Source: Anarhynchus alexandrinus (Eukaryota; Chordata; Aves; Charadriiformes; Charadriidae). Taken from it: DNA of 64,000 nucleotides. Under the pieces are notes generated by a model that made no database searches, was not told the DNA's origin, and saw nothing but the letters and a program-made list of their open reading frames with translations. The stretch spans positions 167,105-231,104 of the forward strand of contig VUYV01000016.1 in NCBI GenBank assembly GCA_008711295.1, given 5' to 3'. Shown here piece after piece: positions 34,746 through 46,501 of the stretch. Each line of letters opens with the position of its first letter. Within the stretch, counting starts at the first letter, position 1. Made by a program: the position numbers and the translations under genes.

Positions 34746-36262
34746 CTTGACTCTTCTGGACCCAGAGGGACAAAACCTCCAAGGATGTGCTGACCCTGGG
34801 GCTGTGCTCCCCAAGGAGGCTCCACAGGCAGGAGAGAGGTGGATGGATGGAGGAGCACCAGCAGCAAGAGCCCTGCACAGTGCAGCCTCCCCGGTGCCAG
34901 GAGCCACCGATAACCACCACAACGCCCGGGTAGAAGACGGAAGCGGTGAAAAGGTGAAAGCAGCCATCATCATCCGAGCTGTGTTTGTTAATGTGTGTAC
35001 AGAGGAACTCTGTTTGTTTGTAGGTCCTTAGTAGAAGTGTGTCTAATGTTGACTTTTTCAGTCTAATATTGTTTGAATTTTCTATCATGAGCCTAAGCCA
35101 CACTACCCGAGTGCTCTTTCCCTCCCATGTTTGTATGTTCATTACCTTTTTAAAACGTCCTGGAGTAGGGAAAGAGCCCAGTGGGCCTCCCAGCCACCCC
35201 CCCAGCGTCAGCGGGCTCACCACCCCAGCACAGGTTCGGCTTGTGTTAGCCACCCCAGAGGCAGAATTGCCATCCCACCCCGAAAGCAGGGCTCCTGCCA
35301 GGTTTAACCCACACCCCACCGCAGGCTGGGACCCTGCCTGCGCCCTGCCAGCGTGGGGCTTGTCCCCCCGATGGGTTCAGACGGGGCCAGGGCCACGCTT
35401 GTTTTCACAGTCAATAGAAAACACGCTGTTCTAGCCAATTCTTCACTAATCTTAAAGCAAACACAAAGCTCGGGCACATCTCTTATCCATCCCCACAGCT
35501 CTTTTAAGGTAAAAGTTTACCGTGCCCCCCAGTATCACTATGGCTCAGGGAATATTCCAGCCCTCAAACCCGGCGCAGTGCAACCCCTCGGCTCTGCAGT
35601 ACTTCTGCAAAATTAGAAATCACGGCCCCATACGAAGGCATAACTTTTAATCGCTGCGAAAAAGCTGCCAGGGTGCAGGAGGACCTTTCTGCTGGGCACC
35701 CAGCACCCTGTCCCACTCCTGAGAGTTCAATTTGCTTTGGAAATGCTTTTCTGCTAACAACCAACATTCAGAAAGGACTCCACAAACTAATACCCAGTGA
35801 TGGAATGACCTTTAAAATGACATAATTAAAAAAATCCTAGATGGGTGTAATTTTTACTTCCCTCCTGGGTTTTGAGGCTGTACAAAAAGGAAGGGGGGGG
35901 GGGGGGGGGAAATAAAGCTCACTTTTCTTCAGGTGAATGCGAGAGGCTTACTGCAGAATGACACAACTCTGGAAACCAGCATTTTAAAATAAGCAAAGTA
36001 CACAAAAAAACCCACAAGAACTGCGAATATTTCTATAGTCACAGGTGCTGCTGCAATTCCTGCACTGTACATTGCCGAGTGGAACACTGCAGGAGCCCAA
36101 GAAAAACTGCTGCAGATTTGCACCACCTCTCATTGCAGGGGAGAAAACACCTATTGCAAATAAAAATAGGAGCGAGGAACCCCCAGGGGAGGATGCGGCA
36201 GGGTACGCTGGCGAGGGCAAACACAGTTACCGGCTGTCCTATGGACTCGCCAGTGCCGCAGC
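34746..36262. other. Intergenic DNA with poly-G tract
   Basis: Mixed sequence. The 198-codon minus-strand frame (34723-35319) overlaps the LTR edge and has no domain. A poly-G tract lies at 35893-35909. Confidence 0.45.
35893..35909. repeat. Poly-G tract
   Basis: Seventeen guanines. Such runs in bird assemblies are often misjudged in length. Confidence 0.9.
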
Positions 36263-36360
36263 CTCACAGAATCGAAGAATTTCCTAGATTGGAAAAGACG
36301 TGTAAGATCATCTAGTCCAATCATTAAGCTAAGACTGACAAGCCCACCACTAAGCCTCCT
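36263..36360 (-). mobile_element. CR1 LINE, 3' tail fragment
   Basis: Read on the minus strand, the segment has GGTGGGCTTGTCAGTCTTAGC, then GATTGGACTAGATGATCTTAC, and ends in AATTCTTCGATTCTGTG. This is the conserved 3' region of avian CR1 with a decayed terminal octamer repeat. It is only about 100 bp and old by its divergence. Confidence 0.8.
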
Positions 36361-37019
36361 CTCACCCCAGGGCCATAGATGTGGCTGGTGCAGGTGGTGC
36401 CACCAGCCCCGATGCCAGGCGAAGCCCGGCAACTCCCCACACCACATGCACATCTGTAGAGGGGAAAAAAAAATATGGGGATAGTGCCGTTCCCAAACAT
36501 GCAACTGTATATTCCAAAAAGAAAACTCAGTTTTTTTGCATAAAAGCAGAAAATCAGCACTTTTCGCTCACAGCCCTTAAACATTGTTCACTGCCATCCC
36601 ATATTTAACCAGCCAAACAATGCCTAGGCAAGAATATTTCAAGCTGAGAGAAGCTGATGTTGCATGGTCTGTCCCCCCAAGCTGGGGGACCCGCAGCTCC
36701 TGCACCACCACCCCCCGAGTCGCTGCCCCCAGCCCCGCACGCTTCTTGGCCCCAAAATACCTGGCTACCCAAAAAGCAAATACCATCTGCTCCCGAGGAA
36801 GGGGTGGGGACGTTATTTTTATGCGTCCCTTTGCAGTCTGCGGCCCAGCATCAGGATCGGAACAGCATTAACGTGTCTCACCGGGTCAGGGAAGACGCGC
36901 AGTCAATAATACCTCCCGTGCAAGGAAACGGAAGGGAAAAAACCCAAGACAATAGGAATATAGGGATATTTCATTTTTTTTGTGCCATGCAACAAAAGCT
37001 GCTGCCTGTAAATTACTGT
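36361..37019. other. Intergenic DNA, nothing recognised
   Basis: Mixed sequence with short overlapping frames only. Confidence 0.4.
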
Positions 37020-37200
37020 TGTGAATAAGAGCCTAAAGCAGGTGCTTAGAGAGCAGCTGTCACATAAAAGCCAATATTTAAAGCCATTATGTTTACATTA
37101 CAATTATATTTACCTTTAACGTCTTCTGGGCATTATTAATTTCCTCCATTATCACCCAGTTTATCATTTTATTTTACATAACGAGGCTTTTACCCCTCAG
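37020..37200. other. AT-rich block, candidate conserved non-coding element
   Basis: CpG-poor, AT-rich, non-repetitive 180 bp with TTTACATTACAATTATATTTACC and GCATTATTAATTTCC words. It ends sharply at a GC-rich stretch (37200 onward). Confidence 0.3.
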
Positions 37201-40076
37201 CAGGGTCCCTAATTGCCCCCCACCGCCCCCTCGATGGGGAAGGTGCAGGAGCAGGCACCCAGGAAGGCGTTTTCCCAGCAGCTCCATCACTCCCGCGGCA
37301 GCGGGATGCAGTGATGCTGGTGGTTCTGGTGCTGCAAACCCAGGCTGCCCATGCACATGGGTCACTGCAGCAAGACAGCAAGGGGACTGCCAGCCACAGC
37401 CAGGTTTCTGGCTAGGAACCCCTTCGAAGCCACCAGCCACCAGCGTTGAAGCTGGTGGGAACCCAGTTGATCACACCCCAGCCCCTGCCAGAGCCAAAAA
37501 CTACAAGTGTCTTACACAGTGGTTATGGAGCAGGAATAGATAAAAGCATCTGTGCACACAAAAAAAAAAAAGAAGGCTGAAATTTTTTCGGTCATTGAAG
37601 GGGAGTTTTACAAGGGAAAGCAAAGGCTTTGTTAGCCCCTGTCTTTCATAGGCAGCGGGCTGTTTGGTCAGGCGCCACAGACACCTGTGGTACAGCACAC
37701 AGGGGCTGAGGGAAGAGGGTTTTGTTAGGGTTGGGTCTTTTTGTTTTGTATTTTTTTTCTTTAACTGTAGTCTTTCATCTTTCAAGCAGAGAATTTATTG
37801 GCTTGCTCTGCCATCCCAGATTATTGAAAACCCCAGTGTTGGGTTTTGTTTTTTTTTTTTTTCACGGGAAGAACAATCCTTGGGGAAGGGGAAAGTATCT
37901 TAGGAACAAGGCAAGCGGGTAGTTTTGAAGGGAGGGAAAGATCTCTCCCAAGCTGATGAAAGTCAAAATCCAGGTCCCCCAGCCCAGCAAGAAGCCACCA
38001 GCAGCCCCAGGAAGATCTTGGTGGCAGCGCTTCACAGAGGGGCATTTTCCTTGTCCTTCCCGGGAGCACAGGGCCTTCGGGACCTCATTCAGCACTGCAT
38101 TTACCCATGCACACACCACTTAGCCGCTAGGTAATCCCATTAACCTCCTAAATAAGGGCCCAGAGGGGAAGGTGACCAGTGTCTGCCTGTTCAGTGGGAT
38201 GGAGGGGATGGAGCAGGACCCAGGACTGCAGGGATGCCTCCCTTCCACTGGGATGGGATAGGTGAGTGCTGAGGGTGCAAGAGAAGAGAGGGCTCATAAC
38301 CTACCCCCACCCCTCTCCCCAATGCCTCTGTTTCTGAGCTCGACCCCAAGGTGGGGTGAGACCAGGGGATCCATCCCCTGGAGATGTGGCAGCAACGCCT
38401 GGCTCCTCTGCTTCACCGCGCCGCAGGGATGGGATGGGGAAAATCAGCATCCCAATGAAAAAACATGACCTAAACCGCTGTGCTTAGGCAGCCCCAGCCA
38501 GAAACCCCACACAGGCATGAAATAGTTTCAAAGCACCAAAGTCTGCTGTTTTCTGACGAGGGAACCAGCCTGCTGCAGTCAGCTTCACATGAAACACCGG
38601 CTCGGCCAGGACCAGGGGCCCCGCGGGACCATCCAGCCGCCTCTAAATGCACAGTGTAAGTACAGTATATCTCCGTTAAATTATGGGCACTCAGATTAGC
38701 ATGTCCTTGTCCTTGCTCTGATAAAGGAGCCTAGGGGCTGGGTTAAATTATAGGAGCAAATCAAGCCTTCTTTTGATTCTGACCCTATAGACACAAGAGT
38801 CCCAGAGGGTCCCAGTTTTCTTCTGCCCACTTGCCTTTATTTATTGCTAATTTCCCCTACTACAATAAACACGTCCAGGGTCATCTGATCCCCATACTGT
38901 TGGCGTTTTGTAGACGGCATAAACCATGATCGGCCGGCGGCATTCCTGCTCCCTGGTTGCTGCGAACCAACAGAAAGTCCTTTATGAACTGGATGGGGAG
39001 ACAGAGGGTGTCAGAAGGAGCAGGGGCTGCTGAATGGATGGCATTTCTTTCTCCCTTTCAGAGGCCTCCCTGAATAGATTTGTTACGGGACAGCTCGGAC
39101 TGGGAACGGGGCAGGACAGAGCCAGGAGCGGTATGGAAATACCCAGCAAGAGGCCAGCTAGCCTTATAACATCTGAAAATACCATGTGTGTTTGGAAATC
39201 GGGGGCTTCCAGGCAGCCGAGGTGGTTGTATTTAATTGGGGAGGAGAAACTCGCCTGGGAAGGTTTTTATCGCGGCAGGTGGGGAGGTGGGGATGGGATA
39301 CCTGAGAGCCAGGGCACACCGGCTCTCGGCACACAAACCCAGCCACGGGGCAAGGCAACACGCAGCAGATGGCTCAGCACCAAACACCACCCTCGGTACG
39401 CTTCCTACCCAGCCATCCCCTTCGTTCCAGGGCTGGATTTGTTTCATCTACAGGAAAAAAAAATAATTATTATTTACATCCTTTTCCCCTTTTAGGGGCT
39501 GGGGGAGGCTGGAAAATGATTGCACAGGGCCGCCTCCGAAACAGCCTTCTTGAGAAATAACCACCCAGTGATTCTTCCTCTCAAAATGTTCTTTGAAACA
39601 ACATTCAACTAGTTTTCCCTCCCCCAAACAGCGAGTAAATCAACTTTCAATCAAAAAAAAAAAAAACCAACCCACCCCACCCAAACAAATGGAGCTCTAC
39701 TTGGAGCTCTGGGTTGACATTTTCAGCTCGCCTAAATGACTTAGGAGCATAAGTCCTGGGGACTTTCAAGGCTCCTAGGGAACCAATTTTAAAAGATATT
39801 TACATGCCGAGATGGCCAGTATCCAGGGAGCACTTCCAGAATACCCTGGTACTGCTGCAGACCCTACTAAAACCTGAGACGCCCTTTAAAACCTGGCCCC
39901 TCACTCACTTTTTAGAATAAAATTTGGGTGCCCAGAAGAGTCCAGGTATTTTTTTTGTCATTTTCTCCTGTAATAACTTAAGGTGGGGTATTTTTGTTTG
40001 ATGTTGGGTTGTTTTGTTTTTTTGTGGGTTTTTTTTTTCCTCCAAACAAAAGGCCTCTTGGTTTAGGGAATAATAT
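37201..40076. other. Intergenic DNA, nothing recognised
   Basis: Mixed sequence with A/T runs (37561-37571, 37847-37862, 39653-39665). An AT-richer stretch at 38640-38900 could be regulatory. No gene or repeat family recognised. Confidence 0.4.
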
Positions 40077-40123
40077 ACATTTTTATATATATTATGTATA
40101 ATATACATTATGTATAATAAACA
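40077..40123. repeat. AT-rich 16-bp tandem duplication
   Basis: ATTATGTATAATATAC (40091-40106) is followed by a second copy, ATTATGTATAATAAAC (40107-40122), with one mismatch. The flank is TATA-rich and partly palindromic. Confidence 0.85.
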
Positions 40124-41560
40124 TCGGTAGATTTGGGAAAAACAGGAAACTGGAAGGGAATAAAAAAAATAATTAAAAAATAGCAGCCTGTTTCCTGTGA
40201 AGCTGCTTCAGTACAACTTCATCTGCTCAGTTTTGGGTTGCCTTTGCCTTTGAGACCAACGAACTCCTTGCTAACACACTTCTGCCCCTCGCGTGGGTAT
40301 CTGCAAGCAATATTGGGGTGACTCCTCGCTCTCCTCTCTGCAGCTCAGGTCCCACCAGGACGCAATTGCCCAGCCCGGTGCAGAGCCCCAGCACCACAGG
40401 GCCACCCGGGAGGAGGATGTTTGGGATCCAGGTGCTAGGGGTAGAGGCGCATTTATGCAACCACGTCTCAAATTCACTCAAACATCACCCAGGAGGGTCA
40501 AAAGTTCATACAACCAACGCCAACACCACCGAGTTTTGTTTCCTGCTCAGGAAAGCGGGTGAAGGAAGGAACCGAGGAGAAACAAGAAAGAAGAGAGAAA
40601 TCCAATAAACGCAGGGGTGAGAAGGGAGAGGGGCAGGCGGTGAGAAAAGCAAACAAGGGCTGCAACAAAAGGAGGAGAAAGGGAACAAGAACCACGGAAA
40701 GCAAGAGGACGACAGGTTAGGAGGAGCCGGAGGGGCGGACAAGGGGCCGCTTGCACAAGCATCTGAGGAGCAGCGCCCTGTACGTGGCAACAACTTCGCG
40801 GCATTTAAGAGTGTTTGCTGACACCGTTGTCGCCGTGAGCCTGTTCTTCACAGGTGTGATTGCACCACTGTCAGCTCTGCTGACCTCTGGGGTGGCCAGC
40901 ACAGACCCGCGTCCCCAGCCCCAGGGACACAGCCGGGCACAGGCCTGTGTCCCCAGCCCCAGGATGGGCCCCTTCACCTTCCTGGGGACTTCTTATTGTT
41001 TTCCTGCAGCAGCTCTTAAGGAACCTGATGTGCAAACGGAAAGGGGCGAAACTTTGGGGACATTCTTGTTACTTTTTGCATGAAATACTAACTTTTTTCC
41101 TTCCCACCACCCCATGTCCTCCAAGCGACCAAACTCCCCTCACCTCCCACCCACAGCCACACAGTCTGGACCTCTCCAAGGTGTGGGACATCTCCTTCCT
41201 TCCTCCTCTCCGTGCTCAGGGGAGGCTTTGCAGCAGCACCTCACGTTCCCAGCATCGCTGGGGCGGGGGGAGAAGCTCCATGCTTCCTCCCTGGCCCCCC
41301 GCCAGCAAGGTGTCCCCTTTTTGTGCCTCCTCCTGGCACAGACGCCGGCTGCTCCTCGGGTTTACGGGGGCGGGATGGTTCATAAAGAAGAGGAGAGCAT
41401 GCCCCGGCATGCGCGCGGGGCTTTAACGAGGCGCTCGTACATGGGCATGTGCACCTTTGGAGGTAGAACAAAGGCTTTATGGCTTTCGCCTCGCACACGG
41501 CAGGGCCCTGCCAGTGGCCTTCCCCGTGCTCTCTGGCGACCTTGGATCTTTATTGTTTCT
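40124..41560. other. Intergenic DNA with purine-rich tract
   Basis: From 40551 to 40735 the plus strand is strongly purine-rich (GA-rich) without a fixed period. The remainder is GC-rich mixed sequence. The many plus-strand frames here are open because of composition. Confidence 0.4.
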
Positions 41561-41800
41561 GAGAATAGACCCTTTACAGGCTCCAGATGGGAAGTGTAAA
41601 ATTAATAACCCCTGGTTGGCAAATGCCCATATGTTTTCCACCTTCTCCCGAGATACAAGTTGTTTATAGTGACATTTATTTAATGTAAATTAACATATAA
41701 ATGAAGATACATGGCTCTTCCTAGAGACTTACAGAAACTGCTTTGCACTGTGTTGTTAAAGCCCATCATGTGTAATGATATAACCGAGGGGAGGGGGCTA
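41561..41800. other. AT-rich block, candidate conserved non-coding element
   Basis: AT-rich, CpG-poor sequence with GTAAAATTAATAACC, TTATTTAATGTAAATTAACAT and GTGTAATGATATAACC words. The regulatory reading is inferred from composition. Confidence 0.3.
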
Positions 41801-43868
41801 TAAAATAAATCAAAACATTTTGCTGGGCTGAGTCTGTGCACTGCAACCCCCAAACACCTCCTGCCACCCACCCCAAACCTGCCTGGGGCAGCAGCCGGCT
41901 GGCCGGGAGGGTGCACCAGGATACCATGACACAGGGAAGCAAATGAAAGATGTGATTTTGGGGGTTTTTTTGACCTTATTAGTAACTTTTCTTCTGTTCT
42001 CAAGAGACTACAACAACTTGTTTACCAAAACCTAACTCCTGGCCTAAAGCTGCAAGAAAATACTGTTTTGTTGCTGTCTTTACAGAAAAAACACACCATC
42101 TCCCAATCTGTTGAAGAGGTTTCCTTTGAAATAGCCTCAGCTTTTTTTTTTTTTTTTTAATTCTTTCCAGCCAGGAGGAATTTCGCCAGCCTCCTGTGAG
42201 GGCCCTTTTCTTTAACAATATATACCAAGCCAGCCTGGGAGGTGCTAATTGCTTTTTATCTAAATGGACTGTTTCTCCTCATGCCACCAGTGCTTTTGGT
42301 GGTGGAAGGAATACAATACATTATCAGGGAGAGAGATACATGTGTACAAAGGGTATTTACTTGTAGGAGGTTAAAGATACCGCACAAAGAAAGCCAGCCT
42401 TGCAAGGGTACCCTGTTAACTAGTGATGGATGAACAACCAAAAGAAGAAAGGTCTGAAAGCAGGGAGCAGATAAGACCTTCCAGGCCTTATCTGAGCCCA
42501 CGGGTACCTCCTGGAGGTGCAACCACCAGCACTTGCCCACAGACCCGTGAGTTCGAGGTCTCAGGCCAAAGCAGAAGGCTTGGTGCACCTACTGATGACT
42601 GCCTGGGAATGGGGTGGCCTCCTCCACCTCTGGTGCCTGCTGCCATGCAAACCAATGGGTTTGTGATCACTTTAGGGCAGTGGTGAACATGGTCTCTGCA
42701 AGTCATTTGGGTGCCTTGGGACATTTTAGTCCTCTGCTGCCTGCCTGTGGTGATGTCCTCCCAAACCAGTGAGAAAAGGGCTTCGAGAAAGGCAGGGGAC
42801 CAGCCTGCAAGGTGGGAGCAGAGGGGCAGGGTGGGGTGAGCCTGGCACAGCAACTTCATAATAAAAAAAAACAAAAAAAAAACCCCACAGTTACATCCCA
42901 TTTGTCCGCCAATGACCTTAGTTAAACCAGTGCAAGTTTCTTAATTCAGAGCCAGCCTAAGCCTTTAAAAACTGTTGACTTTCCAGAAAAGCAGGAAGCG
43001 GGTAAACATGGCAATTGGCTGCTCTTTCTACTGCCCACATGTCACCATAAGGCAGGGGAAAAAAAAATTCTATTAGGCTTTTATTTAACATGAATTTGAA
43101 TGTATTCCAGGTCACTGATCACATAAGCAATCATGATATGGGTAATAAAGAAGTTCCTACCATACCTTTATTTGCTCTCTACCTGTAATAAATCTTTATC
43201 ACACACCGTGCTGATTGCAACAGTATCACTTCCTTTTTTTACCCCCCTCATCTTTTTTTTTTTTTTAATAGGACAGCAAAAAAAAAAATAAATAACTCAA
43301 TACATCTGCAAGCACACCCCAAAGCCTCCGCTTTGACGCACTGCTGAATAGCTCAGGCTGAGAGAGCATTCTGGGTCACGGTTCTTTCCCAAAAGGCTGC
43401 TGGCGGGGCTGGGGCTGGCAGGGATGTTGCAATACCCAGGGTGACTTTCCCCGGGTCCTTCAGCCAGACCGTGACAACCCCGCGCAGGTTGCAGAGCTCC
43501 GCGTGCCTCCTCACAGCTCGCCCTGAAAGCTGTGCCCGTCCCTGGGCCCTCTCCTGCTTCTCCATGGTGCAATCCCAGGACAAGGCAGAACATCCCCACC
43601 ACCACCACGGTCATGGGGATTTGCGGCATCACCCCCCCACAGCTCGGCGTCTCCCCTCTTTGCCCTCCTGCATCTCACCCTGCAAGAGGTGGGTGCTGTG
43701 GGAGCTGCACCCAGGTCATGCAGGTACCAACACACACAGGCAAGTCCTTTCACATGCGTTGGGAAGTGAAAGCCACACGCTCCCCCAGCTCTGCCGGTAC
43801 CGGAGGAGAAGCGCAGTTTTGCGTTACCTCTCCATGCCCTCCTGAGGACCAGCTTTGCACGGAGCCTC

Positions 43869-43891
43869 CCTTGTCCCGAAAGGGGACAAGG
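43869..43891. other. Perfect 9-bp hairpin
   Basis: CCTTGTCCC-gaaag-GGGACAAGG forms a perfect stem with a five-base loop. No U-run or transcript context gives it a function. Confidence 0.5.
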
Positions 43892-44468
43892 TGGACATGG
43901 CCCCAAACAGTGCCGGGTAGAGATGGGTTCAACCCCAGAAAGCCCCAGGAATCTCCCAATGGACTCCAGCTGTGGACAGAGACCAATCCCCCTCAGTGCC
44001 CACGGGCATATAAACTATCATGGGACAAAGCCAAGAAAATCCCACTCGTAGGGTCTATAGTCACGGAGAACCTAAGAGAGTGGTGATATTTAAAACTATA
44101 CCAGCAACCATTCTACAAGAAGGAAACTGCTAGAGCAGACTTCTTATGTTACGCTGCACAAGGAAAGGTGGAGGAGCATCTATTCAATACGTAGTCACCA
44201 AAACCAGTTTAATTGCTGCTGGAATAAAGAGGAATAAAAATATATAGGAAAAAATTCCTAACAAGAAAAAAAAAACCCCAAACAACAGAGACCACAACTA
44301 TTTAGCTTAAAGACGGGGCAAAGGAAGGGTTAAACTCTACCTGTGCATCTGTTACAGATGGCAAACCAGAGATTTATCTTTGGCCTCTCCAAACACAGAA
44401 ACAGGGGGACATTCACTGACACTGGGTGGAAGTGAGTCTGTAGTGGATAAAAGGAAGTGTTTGGTTGT

Positions 44469-44500
44469 CCCCGTCGTCCCCCCCCGTCCCCCCCCTCCCC
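44469..44500 (-). other. G-quadruplex-type tract on the minus strand
   Basis: Four C runs of at least four (C4, C8, C7, C4) with short spacers make a canonical quadruplex pattern on the complementary strand. Confidence 0.5.
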
Positions 44501-45119
44501 GCGATATTACTTGTAAAATTCATTTCTATGAATTCTATCATCAATCCAAAAAACTTACTGCAATTCATAAAATGCCAGGCATGGCTCTCATGAAGCAAGC
44601 ATCCACGATCTCGTTAGAAACAACAAAATTTCTCAAACTAAGGAATATTTAGCTCTTTGAGAAATATGCTAAGAACTCAAAAGCCAGAAGTTACAACAAA
44701 CCCCTCCTGTAGATTTTATTTTTTTTTTCTGGAAAACAAAGTTCCAACACCAAAAGATTTGGTTCGAGAAGAGAATTGCTTTTAAGCTTCTCCTTCAACA
44801 GCTATGTGAAGCCCTCCCTTGACTTCCAGGTTGCGAAGTCTCACAGAGGGAAGCTGTTGGCAGAAGACCCCGTCATGGATGGCACCAGGCTCGGGCTCTG
44901 GTCTCTCCAAAGTTTCCAACGTCTAGAGGTGGGACGTGCCTGTGGCACCCCCAGCTTTAATCGACCCTGAGATCTGGAGCGTCTTGAAGGGGTTACACCT
45001 GGGCAGGCAGTACAGAGTTTTCCCAGTCCTGTGTCACCATTTCTGACTCCTTCAAACACCACCTGAGCAGCTTCCCACTCTTCCCAGCATCACGCTTTCT
45101 GGATCCCATTCTCCCTCGG

Positions 45120-45420
45120 CCCCTCGTGCTTAATCTGTCTCATTTGAATGATTTGCATCCAAATCTCCCCAATTTTGTCCTTTCGTTCTCGAGCACACAA
45201 TGTTAGTTCCTGCTAATGCAAGGGCATCAATCGCCTTCATCTTTTCCTATTTAATGATATTTATCCATCATCGCATGGGAGAGGAATTGGCTGCAGCTCA
45301 ATTTGGCAAAATAAATTGGTACCAGTTCAAGCATAATCTCACTAAATACACAGATTTTAATTTCCCCCCTAAGTGAACTATGCTGCATCTGCAATCATTG
45401 TCCTTGGTACAAAATCTGGA
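45120..45420. other. AT-rich block with octamer element, candidate conserved element
   Basis: ATTTGCATCCAAAT at 45152-45165 differs by one base from the palindromic double octamer at 12591-12604, and similarity continues to 45176. The rest of the block is CpG-poor and AT-rich with TTTAATGATATTTATCC and GGCAAAATAAATTGG words. It is a candidate enhancer. Confidence 0.35.
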
Positions 45421-46189
45421 CACTGGTTTCAAACTCCTGCACTTTTCACTGCTTGTAGAAATCCACTTTCTGACTGAACTGTCTTCTCACTCGGCGCCAT
45501 TGGGAATTTGACCTGTAACACTATTACAAGGGCAGGTTTGCAGATGCACAGTCACTCTGCCGGAGCCTCCTGACGATGCCATCCAGTAGCTGAACCGTAG
45601 TAACTTTTTGCTTAAACGCCTTTAATCCACTTTATGCTTAAGTCGCTTTATCTGAGGCAATGGATGCTACCACCATCAAGTTACCCCACGCTTGCCATGG
45701 GCTGCGACTGGTCTCAGGGACACTTAACCAGCGCTCGGTTGGCACGTGGGACCTTGTCAGCCTCACTGTGCCTTCGCAGAAAAAGATTCAAAGCAAGCCT
45801 GAAGAAAACTCTTGGACGTGGCAGATTTGAATCCTCCTTCCTTTGGGGGAGCCGTCCCATTTTTGGATGGTCAACCTTTTTTCCCCACAACGATAAAATT
45901 GAGGGAGCTCCAGCTGCGCAATCAGCCTTGGCTTTGCACGGCAAACCCCTTATCACCCCATTGGGTTTGGCAACCCCCTAGAGCTGAAACCCTCGGGGGT
46001 CTGCAGGAGCCCAGGGTGGTGTGAATTATTATAGCCCCTCTTCTGCCTTTAGCTGGCGGAGTCAGCGGAGGCTGCCCTCCGGATTACCCAGCCCCTGAAA
46101 GGCTGCAAATCCCTCCTTTGGAAAGGCAGGACGCTTTACTCCTCCTTCAAGGGCCTGAAGAGGAGGCAGCATTTAAATTCAATAGCACA
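45421..46189. other. Intergenic DNA, nothing recognised
   Basis: Mixed sequence. The 115-codon plus-strand frame at 45634-45981 has an opposing frame and no domain. Confidence 0.4.
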
Positions 46190-46350
46190 GCTTGGGTACA
46201 ATTTTGCCCCTGTTGCTGTTAATTGCCTGAATATCAGGCAGGCTGATATAGTGATTATTTGTAGACATTTATACCATCCCAGGCCTTCTTTTTTATAACT
46301 TTATTTCATTTTCTGCTGTTTACTCAAAGTACCTTTATCACCGCACGCTG
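46190..46350. other. AT-rich block, candidate conserved non-coding element
   Basis: AT-rich, CpG-poor sequence with GTTAATTGCCTGAATATCAGGCAGG, an imperfect inverted repeat (GCCTGA-atatc-AGGC), and TTTATTTCATTTTC words. Confidence 0.3.
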
Positions 46351-46489
46351 ATAGTCTGTTCTTTATTGCCCCAGTGTGATTGCAAGGAGTCTAAGCATAG
46401 TGCAATAACACACATATATAAATATTTGAACAGGAAAAGAAAGTCTGTCTGATTCGCGCTATGGAAGGAATAAATTGAAACAAATAATA

Positions 46490-46501
46490 CCACTAGAGGG
46501 A
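46490..46501 (+). promoter_or_regulatory. CTCF-like core motif
   Basis: CCACTAGAGGGA matches 11 of 12 CTCF core positions in forward orientation, like the site at 32851. Confidence 0.3.

Larger units (their letters stand above)
41801..45119. other. Intergenic DNA with several simple repeats
   Basis: Holds a T run (42142-42158), A/C-rich runs near 42865, a T run near 43252, a 9-bp hairpin (43869-43891) and a C-rich quadruplex-type tract (44469-44500). The stretch 42900-43230 is AT-richer. Frames at 43297-44086 overlap on both strands and are not called. Confidence 0.4.

Noticed and set aside
34723..35319. 198-codon minus-strand frame next to the solo LTR
   Set aside because: It starts in ordinary DNA and ends inside the LTR edge. 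There is no retroviral or host domain.
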